In this document: positions 8,206-13,799 of the stretch, one piece after another
Numbering within the stretch: the first letter of the stretch is position 1
Layout of the letters: each line of letters begins with the position of its first letter
Assembly (NCBI GenBank): GCA_013388525.1
Contig: JACAFA010000204.1
Coordinates: 1 to 16,012, forward strand
Source of the DNA: Ignavibacteriaceae bacterium
GTDB taxonomy: Bacteria; Bacteroidota; Ignavibacteria; Ignavibacteriales; Ignavibacteriaceae
DNA length: 16,012 bases
Direction of reading: 5' to 3'
The notes under the pieces: generated by a model
Databases searched by the model: none
The model's input: the letters and a program-made list of their open reading frames with translations, nothing else
What the model was told of the DNA's origin: nothing
Position numbers and translations under genes: made by a program

Positions 8206-8754
8206 TCAGGCTTTTAATAAATCTTTATTAATGTAGTTGGCAATAACATCAACTGTTTTACCAACTGTTTGATTATCAGTATCAACAATAAAATCGCATT
8301 GTTCATAATATTTTTTTCTTGATTCAAGAAGCTGAATTATTCTTTCAATAAATTGTTCTTTCGATGGTTCTTCAACACCATCAAAAATAAATGCGGGACG
8401 ATCTTTTTTAAATCTCAATCTTTTGTAAGCCATTTCAGGCGAGGATTTTAAATAGATTATTTTTCCGCTTGATTTAATAATTCCAAAATTAACTTCGGAA
8501 GCAATTGCTCCACCGCCAAGAGAGATAATTGACTCATCATTTTCTGATAGTTTTTTTAGTAACTCTGTTTCGATTTTACGAAAATATTCTTCGCCTTTTC
8601 GCTCAAATAATTCAACGATCTTCATACCTTCCTGTTTTTCCACTTCTTTGTCAAGATCAAAAAAATCCCAGCCAAGTGTATTAGCCAAGATGGGTCCAAT
8701 TGTACTTTTTCCCGCAGCCATAAATCCTGTCAGATAGTAAATTTTTTTCTTCAT
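8206..8754 (-). CDS. aroK: Shikimate kinase AroK
   Basis: This 182-residue P-loop kinase phosphorylates shikimate at the 3-OH with ATP. The Walker A motif is GFMAAGKST (residues 10-18), the shikimate-binding D-x-D is in FFDLDKEVEK (D33, D35), and the substrate loop SLGGGAIA follows. R-P-A-F is in the lid region and an ESRKKYYEQ segment near the C-terminus carries the usual adenine-side arginine. ATG at 8754 matches family starts (MKKKIYYLTGF). TTG at 8769 would add MNCIV and overlaps a likely promoter element. No Shine-Dalgarno sequence precedes the ATG. It is the first gene of the aroK-aroB pair. Confidence 0.95.
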   Translation of the reverse strand: MKKKIYYLTGFMAAGKSTIGPILANTLGWDFFDLDKEVEKQEGMKIVELFERKGEEYFRKIETELLKKLSENDESIISLGGGAIASEVNFGIIKSSGKIIYLKSSPEMAYKRLRFKKDRPAFIFDGVEEPSKEQFIERIIQLLESRKKYYEQCDFIVDTDNQTVGKTVDVIANYINKDLLKA

Positions 8755-8766
8755 AACTATACAGTT

Positions 8767-8796
8767 CAAAAATATGTTTTATTACTTGAACCCAAA
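8767..8796 (-). promoter_or_regulatory. Candidate Bacteroidota-type promoter for aroK
   Basis: On the minus strand TTTG (8796-8793) is followed after 18 nt by TATTTTTG (8774-8767), matching the TTTG / TAnnTTTG pattern known for primary sigma factors of Bacteroidota. The second element ends only 12 nt before the aroK ATG, so transcription would start within about 10 nt of it. Use of this pattern in this organism is assumed. Confidence 0.4.
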
Positions 8797-8998
8797 AATT
8801 TGATGTTGAGAGATAACACAAGCGAATTCCATTTTTCCTACATAGTAATAAAATAAGTTTTAAGAATCTGCATAAAGTTCACTGAATTTTATGAAAAACT
8901 TTTTTACTATGACTATTTCATATTGTTTTAAAATATAGAATCACCATTCAAATTTTGAGGATTGAATATTAAATGCAGAAGAATTATTAATATTTTTA
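8797..8998. other. AT-rich intergenic region with no clear gene
   Basis: This stretch between the barrel gene and the aroK promoter is very AT-rich. It contains only weak A/T hairpins, such as the run of A and T around 8891-8906, and a 16-codon ORF that I do not credit. No RNA gene, riboswitch or strong terminator was recognised. Confidence 0.4.
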
Positions 8999-9715
8999 TC
9001 AGATATGAAACACCAAACCCAGTACAAATGTTAATCCGTTAATATCCACTTTAGTTTCAAAAGCATCTTCAGGCAACTGAATGACATTCCCCTGATAAAT
9101 GATTTCAGTAGTAGTGTATTTGCTGGTTACATTATACTGAGGATTTCTGAATTTCATCTCAAATCTTGCAGAGAGATATTCAAATATCATATAGTCCATA
9201 GAAGCAGACACATGAATTCCGATTGCAATTTTTCTTTGAATTATCTCCAGTTCAGCTTCCTGGAACTTTCGGATGTATTCTCCAAAATAATAACCCAAAC
9301 CACCACCCATGATGAATTTGAAATCCTGTGTGGAGAATGGAAAGAAATAATGAGCAGTAAGTTCTATCGGTATAACTTTAAAGCCATCTTCCACTTCAAA
9401 AATATAAACCTGATTACCGACAAAGGCCGTTAAATTAGGCTGATTGGAAGTTTTATTAATATATTCAACATTCAATCCGAGTATAAATTCAGAAGAAAAC
9501 CTATATCTTAAATCCAGACCTGGATTCCAGATATTCTCCAGTGTAAATGATTTATTGCGTACTTCAGGGTTCGAAGCATTAGGGTTTAAAAATATATCTG
9601 CGGAAGTAGTATAAACTGCGTTAACAGCAATACCAATTTTTTCTGTACTAAATTGAGCAAATGAGGATGTTGCCGATAAAAAGACTATGGTTAAAAATAA
9701 TATGAGCATTTTCAC
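8999..9715 (-). CDS. Small outer-membrane beta-barrel protein of unknown role
   Basis: The protein has about 238 residues and a clean signal peptide: a short KM start, hydrophobic LILFLTIVFLSA, and cleavage after SSFA. The mature part alternates polar and hydrophobic residues in strands such as RFSSEFILGLNVEYIN, GGGLGYYFGEYI and LSARFEMKFRN, and ends in GLTFVLGLVFHI. This is the pattern of the small outer-membrane barrel domain (OmpW/OmpA-like size, 8 to 10 strands). I recognise no specific function; structural stability or adhesion are possibilities only. The start is uncertain among GTG 9733, GTG 9715 and ATG 9709. I prefer 9715 because it gives a basic residue just before the hydrophobic core. 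It begins about 40 nt after the terminator of the upstream isomerase gene, so it should have its own promoter. A weak TATATTTC element lies just upstream. Confidence 0.75.
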   Translation of the reverse strand: MKMLILFLTIVFLSATSSFAQFSTEKIGIAVNAVYTTSADIFLNPNASNPEVRNKSFTLENIWNPGLDLRYRFSSEFILGLNVEYINKTSNQPNLTAFVGNQVYIFEVEDGFKVIPIELTAHYFFPFSTQDFKFIMGGGLGYYFGEYIRKFQEAELEIIQRKIAIGIHVSASMDYMIFEYLSARFEMKFRNPQYNVTSKYTTTEIIYQGNVIQLPEDAFETKVDINGLTFVLGLVFHI

Positions 9716-9754
9716 TAAGCTGAAATATATCACTGAACTTGAGTAATTTTCTTT

Positions 9755-9800
9755 AAAAAAGAAAACCCCTGATTCATACCTTGAAGATTATGAACAGGGG
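9755..9800 (-). terminator. Intrinsic terminator of the prolyl isomerase gene
   Basis: On the minus strand a stem forms from CCCCTG (9766-9771) with CAGGGG (9795-9800) and TTCATA (9773-9778) with TATGAA (9789-9794), broken by one bulged base and closed by a 10-nt loop. It is followed directly by TTTTCTTTTTT. The stem begins about 20 nt after the stop of the isomerase gene. The plus strand has no T-run, so it acts in one direction. Confidence 0.9.
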
Positions 9801-9821
9801 GAAAATAAGAAAAAGATTTTT

Positions 9822-11912
9822 TTAGTACCCGTAGAAAATATAACGCTTATCAACAATATCTGCTTTCTCTTTTATTTCAGAAAGCCAGGTATTTAATGCC
9901 ATTGATTTCTTCTCCTGAATTAAGCTGTTTCGCAGTGTTGTGTTTTGAGCCTGATAAGCAGTTGAATCAAAAGGAGTTTTATCTAAAAGTTGAATTATAA
10001 AATAACCTCTCACTCCTTTGACCGGTCCGGATATTTCACCAACTTTCATTTCAAGCGCTGAATAAATAAATGCATTGTCTCTGCCAATCATAGGTATTGA
10101 TGTTGTGGAGTTAAATCTTCCTGTATTTCCAACCTGAATTCGCGAATCTATTTCAGTAACTTTATTCAAATCGTTGCCAGCTTTTTTCATCACTTCTATC
10201 GCCAGTTCTCTTGCTTTTTGATATTGCATTTCAATCACAAGTAATTGCCTGATTTTCGGCTGGATATCTTCAAATTTTTCAAGACCATCAGAAATGACTT
10301 CGGAAATTTGTGCAACCACGAAACCATTTGGCAATTTATGAACTTCACTAACTGAGTTCAGGCTATTTTCAAAAGCAAAATTTACTAATCTTTTATTTGC
10401 ACCTAGTCCGGGAATTGATACACTCTTCAAAGTAAAACTTCCGGTTTCCTGAACAGTATAGTTCATCAGTTCAGCTTCTTTTTCAAATCCATTTTTCTTT
10501 GCAAGATATGAAAAGTCATTTGCAGCAGCGAACTTTGCATCGCGTGTAGTAGCTGACTCTTTTACTGCATTATGAATTCTTTCAATAACATATTTACTGC
10601 TTGACTGATCTGTTACAAGAATAATATGATAGCCAAAAGTTGATTTTACCGGTTTCTGAATTTCTCCGACTTTACCGGAAAAACAAGCATCTTCAAATTC
10701 TTTAACCATCATACCTTTACCAAACCAACCAAGGTCTCCTCCATTCTTTCCCGATCCAGGATCTTTTGAATAACTAATCGCCATCTGTTTAAAATCAGCA
10801 CCATTTTTCAATTCCTGATAAATACGATTTGCTTCAGCAAGATTAGCTTCATCACTTCCCATTTGTGTAATTAATATATGTGAAGCTTTGACAAATTTTT
10901 CATTCGAAGGAAGAATATCTACGAGACGATAAATTTCAAAACCGCCTTTGTTCGATGGTACAGGACCAACGATAGATCCTTTTGCAGCATCTTTAATAGC
11001 TTTGACCGCTTCACTGGAAAGTGTTGCGACAGATACAGTGTCAAGTGAATAGGGTGATTCAGAATAAATATCAACAAAGTACTTAAAGTCAGAGGTATCA
11101 CTATCAGCCAGCTTTTTTACATTTTCTAAATTTTTGATAACCATCATACTATCAGCCTGAGAAGGTTCATGTCTGAAAAGTACATATTTCAATTTTCTTT
11201 GTGCATTTATTTTGAATTTATCTGGGTTATCATTATAGAATTTTCTTAAATCTTTATCTGTAATATTTAACGCCGAGTCAGGAAAAAGAGAATTTGCAAA
11301 GAGCGCATATTTAGCGTCTATATAAGTATTCTGCTCGATAAACTTTCTTCTCACCTCATCTTCACTTACAGTAATTCCTGCTTCTAACAAACTTTGAAGT
11401 TTTTCTCTGTATCTGCTTTGCTTTACAAATTCTTCAGCCTGTAAAAGTATCTTTTCATTCTGAGGATTGAATATTGCTTCTTCGTACATCTCACGGTTAA
11501 ATCTTCCGAGTGAATCTATGAAGTTTTGTTTAAGGAAAGCCGGCGGGTCTTCACCAAGGATAATATCTTTGATTTCCTGATTGCTGACAGTAATACCGAG
11601 TCTTTGAACTTCCTGTTCAATCAATTTCTCTGTAATCAATGATTCCCAAACCTGCTCTCTGAACTGATCAAATTGCTCTTCAGGAATGTCATTACCGGTT
11701 TGTTGCTTCTGCGATTCTCTCTGTCTCTCGATAGCCATTTGATATTCCTGATAGGAAATATCAACACCATTAACTGAACCAACATTATTAGTTCTGCCGC
11801 CAATTGCTTCAAGAACATTTGAATCTGAAATTACCATAAAAAGAACGAATAAAGCACCAACTGTTATTATAAAGGCAGGGGCTAAACTTCTCATTCTGGC
11901 CATCATTGCCAT
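9822..11912 (-). CDS. PpiD/SurA-type membrane-anchored peptidyl-prolyl isomerase
   Basis: This 696-residue periplasmic foldase has one N-terminal membrane helix (residues 12-29, APAFIITVGALFVLFMVI) with a short cytoplasmic start, as in PpiD. A SurA_N-like chaperone region follows, about 45-200, beginning at the conserved VNGVDISYQEYQ. A canonical parvulin domain spans about 341-435 with KASHILI, GGDLGWFGKGMM and STFGYHIILV. Two further regions look like degenerate parvulin domains: about 238-333 (ending GPVPSNKGGFEIYRLVDI) and the C-terminal part (ending GPVKGVRGYFIIQLLD). The protein probably assists folding of secreted and outer-membrane proteins. It is a little longer than E. coli PpiD. 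ATG at 11912 is chosen; a GGAG lies about 11 nt upstream, slightly far. Promoter and terminator candidates flank it, so it looks monocistronic. Confidence 0.9.
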   Translation of the reverse strand: MAMMARMRSLAPAFIITVGALFVLFMVISDSNVLEAIGGRTNNVGSVNGVDISYQEYQMAIERQRESQKQQTGNDIPEEQFDQFREQVWESLITEKLIEQEVQRLGITVSNQEIKDIILGEDPPAFLKQNFIDSLGRFNREMYEEAIFNPQNEKILLQAEEFVKQSRYREKLQSLLEAGITVSEDEVRRKFIEQNTYIDAKYALFANSLFPDSALNITDKDLRKFYNDNPDKFKINAQRKLKYVLFRHEPSQADSMMVIKNLENVKKLADSDTSDFKYFVDIYSESPYSLDTVSVATLSSEAVKAIKDAAKGSIVGPVPSNKGGFEIYRLVDILPSNEKFVKASHILITQMGSDEANLAEANRIYQELKNGADFKQMAISYSKDPGSGKNGGDLGWFGKGMMVKEFEDACFSGKVGEIQKPVKSTFGYHIILVTDQSSSKYVIERIHNAVKESATTRDAKFAAANDFSYLAKKNGFEKEAELMNYTVQETGSFTLKSVSIPGLGANKRLVNFAFENSLNSVSEVHKLPNGFVVAQISEVISDGLEKFEDIQPKIRQLLVIEMQYQKARELAIEVMKKAGNDLNKVTEIDSRIQVGNTGRFNSTTSIPMIGRDNAFIYSALEMKVGEISGPVKGVRGYFIIQLLDKTPFDSTAYQAQNTTLRNSLIQEKKSMALNTWLSEIKEKADIVDKRYIFYGY

Positions 11913-11951
11913 ATCGTAAAAATCTCCGTTTTAATTCAAAAAATAAGGATA

Positions 11952-11982
11952 CAAACATAGAGACAGATGGGTTAAAAATCAA
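11952..11982 (-). promoter_or_regulatory. Candidate Bacteroidota-type promoter for the isomerase gene
   Basis: On the minus strand TTG (11982-11980) is followed after 20 nt by TATGTTTG (11959-11952), an exact match to TAnnTTTG with the usual spacing. It lies 39 nt before the ATG, giving a leader of about 30 nt that includes the GGAG ribosome site. Confidence 0.5.
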
Positions 11983-12041
11983 TTAAATTTGCTTTATCAA
12001 CACGAATATTTACCAGAGCAGATAGTAGTTCGAATATATCG

Positions 12042-12086
12042 ATAAACTGTTTTTACAATAAACTTGTTTATTTGATTTTCAAATCA
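12042..12086. promoter_or_regulatory. Palindrome cluster upstream of the CRP-family gene, likely operator
   Basis: Three dyads lie in 45 bp. The first, ATAAACTGTTTTTA (12042-12055), is imperfect. The second, AATAAACTTGTTTATT (12057-12072), has perfect 7-bp arms around TT. The third, TGATTTTCAAATCA (12073-12086), has perfect 6-bp arms around TC and abuts the second exactly. The first two share ATAAAC at a 16-nt phase. They end 49 nt before the GTG of the regulator gene. Dimeric regulators bind such sites, so autoregulation or control of both divergent genes is plausible. The third dyad loosely resembles FNR/CRP half-sites (TGAT...ATCA) but with a 6-nt core. Confidence 0.45.
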
Positions 12087-12135
12087 TAGAGACCTATTTT
12101 AAGCGCTATCAATTAAAGTTAAATTATTAAAAAGA

Positions 12136-12825
12136 GTGGAAAAAGTCGAATTTTTAAAGAGTGTCCCTATTTTTTCGGAACTTAAAGATGAAACTCTCTC
12201 ACAGTTATCAAGATCAGGATCTGTTCAGAGTTTTTCTAAAGATTCTGTTATCTTATCAGAAAAAGAAGCTGGTTCTGCTTTATTCATAATCATCTCAGGG
12301 AAGGTTAAAATCTCCAGAATCAGTTCAGAGGATAATGATAAAGAAGTAATACTTTCCATTCTCAATCCTTCCGATTTCTTTGGGGAAATGGCTCTGCTGG
12401 ATGGACTGGAAAGGTCAGCAACAGCTACAGCTATTGAAAACTCAAAAATATTTATCATTCAACGAAACGATTTTCTGCAACTATTGCACGATCATCCTGA
12501 AGTATCCATTGCGCTATTACAGGAACTTACACAGAGATTAAGAGCTGCAGGAATGAAGATCAAAGCTCTTTCACTAAAAGATGCTGAAGGAAAAGTTGCA
12601 ACTGTTCTGCTTCAATTAGCAGATGATATAGGAAAAATAAAACATGGTGTTGTTGAAATTGAAAAATTACCATACCAGCACGAGCTTGCAAACATGGCCG
12701 GAACATCCAGGGAAACCATCTCAAGAACTTTACACGCTTTTGCCAAAAAGGGACTCATTGAACTTGAAGGCTCTAAGTTGAGAATTGTTCAATACGAAAA
12801 ATTTAAAGAATTATTCAGCATGTAA
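12136..12825 (+). CDS. CRP/FNR-family transcriptional regulator
   Basis: The protein has 229 residues. The N-terminal cyclic-nucleotide-binding beta-roll (about 5-115) has the phosphate-binding cassette FFGEMALLDGLERSATA, retaining E84, R93 and S94, the positions that bind cAMP in CRP. A dimerisation helix follows (about 118-140). The C-terminal winged helix-turn-helix (about 177-215) has recognition helix TSRETISRTL, with R192, E193 and R197 matching the DNA-contacting R-E-x-x-x-R of E. coli CRP. There are no cysteines at all, so it cannot hold an FNR-type iron-sulfur cluster. A cyclic nucleotide or other small ligand is inferred, not shown. The start is GTG at 12136, with weak A-rich upstream sequence; it gives the usual MEKVEFLKSVPIFSEL. 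The PHP phosphoesterase gene follows after 12 nt, so they are probably one operon. Confidence 0.92.
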   Translation: MEKVEFLKSVPIFSELKDETLSQLSRSGSVQSFSKDSVILSEKEAGSALFIIISGKVKISRISSEDNDKEVILSILNPSDFFGEMALLDGLERSATATAIENSKIFIIQRNDFLQLLHDHPEVSIALLQELTQRLRAAGMKIKALSLKDAEGKVATVLLQLADDIGKIKHGVVEIEKLPYQHELANMAGTSRETISRTLHAFAKKGLIELEGSKLRIVQYEKFKELFSM

Positions 12826-12837
12826 AAAAACACTGCT

Positions 12838-13671
12838 ATGCCCTCCGATAAAACCGATTTACATATGCATTCGTATTTCTCCGATGGTTATTACAGCCCG
12901 GAAAAATTAGTCGAGAAAGCAAAGAAACAAGGCATCAGAACATTAAGCATTACAGATCATGATAGTGTAAATGGAATTCTCGATGCTATTGAATGTGCAG
13001 AAAAGTATAATATAGAAATAATTCCTGGAGTTGAAATCAGTACTGATATCCGTGATACAGAAGTTCACATTCTCGGATATTTTGTTGATCCAAAGAATAA
13101 AGATCTTGAACACTATCTGAATTTCTTCAGAGAAGAAAGATATAAGCGTGCAATACGCATAGTTGACAAACTGAATATTCTTGGTCTGGATATTTCTTTC
13201 GATGATGTTCTTGCGATAGCAAAAAATTCAGCTATAGGAAGACCACATATTGCACAAGCTTTACTCGCTAAAGGACAGGTAAAATCTTTCTTTGAAGCAT
13301 TCTACAAATATATTGGAAATCATGCCCCGGCTTATGAGCGTAAAGTTCATCTATCACCACAAAGTGCTTTTAAAATCATTAGTGACGCCGGTGGTTTATC
13401 CTTCATTGCACATCCGGGAAATATGCCCGAAATACTTATCAAAGAATTAATTGATGCCGGAGTTGACGGAATAGAAGTAATTCATCCTTCTCATTCACCC
13501 GAGCAGGTTAGATTTTACAGAGGCATTGTAAATGAATATTTTCTGCTTGAATCAGGTGGTTCGGATTTCCACGGCGGCAAAAGAGAAGATGATGAAAATC
13601 TGGGGAAATATTATACTTCATTAAAAGTTGTTGATACAATGAGGACAAGACTCGTCAAGAATATTGACTGA
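12838..13671 (+). CDS. PHP-domain metal-dependent phosphoesterase (RNase AM / YciV-like)
   Basis: This 277-residue protein has the full PHP metal site: D-L-H-M-H (H9, H11), F-S-D-G (D16), T-D-H-D (D40, H41), G-V-E (E66), RPHIAQ (H137), FIAHPGN (H192), and GGSDFHGG (D243, H245). The domain order and length match the YciV/RNase AM family, whose members remove phosphate from 3',5'-nucleotide bisphosphates such as pAp and trim RNA 5' ends. The small insertion between about 100 and 165 is typical of that group. Assignment to that exact substrate is inference; histidinol phosphatase and polymerase-linked PHP domains fit less well. It lies 12 nt after the CRP-family gene. A short hairpin (AGC-CGGA-GCT) with a T-run at 13676-13690 is a weak terminator candidate. 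Confidence 0.85.
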   Translation: MPSDKTDLHMHSYFSDGYYSPEKLVEKAKKQGIRTLSITDHDSVNGILDAIECAEKYNIEIIPGVEISTDIRDTEVHILGYFVDPKNKDLEHYLNFFREERYKRAIRIVDKLNILGLDISFDDVLAIAKNSAIGRPHIAQALLAKGQVKSFFEAFYKYIGNHAPAYERKVHLSPQSAFKIISDAGGLSFIAHPGNMPEILIKELIDAGVDGIEVIHPSHSPEQVRFYRGIVNEYFLLESGGSDFHGGKREDDENLGKYYTSLKVVDTMRTRLVKNID

Positions 13672-13799
13672 GCCGGAGCTATTTTTTAGACTTTCAATCC
13701 AGATTATTTTTTATAAGTTTAGTTACTATTAAAAGCAAACAATAAAAGAGGTACGATCAGTTTATTTTTACGCTTAACTCAAAAATCGGGAGAAGGAAA
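13672..13799 (+). other. Short intergenic region with ribosome site of the PorZ-like gene
   Basis: The gap is AT-rich. It holds the weak hairpin with T-run just after the phosphoesterase stop, and GGGAGAAGG about 4 nt before the ATG at 13800, a strong ribosome site. TAAGTTTA near 13715 is one base off the TAnnTTTG element, but no matching upstream element was seen. Confidence 0.4.

Noticed and set aside
8782..8832. 16-codon ORF with AGGA before its ATG, upstream of aroK
   Set aside because: Very short, with no enrichment for aromatic amino acids as a leader peptide would show, and its 3' end overlaps the candidate promoter.
11984..11991. TAAATTTG on the plus strand as a promoter for the CRP-family gene
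   Set aside because: It matches TAnnTTTG but has no TTG about 20 nt upstream and lies about 145 nt from the start codon.
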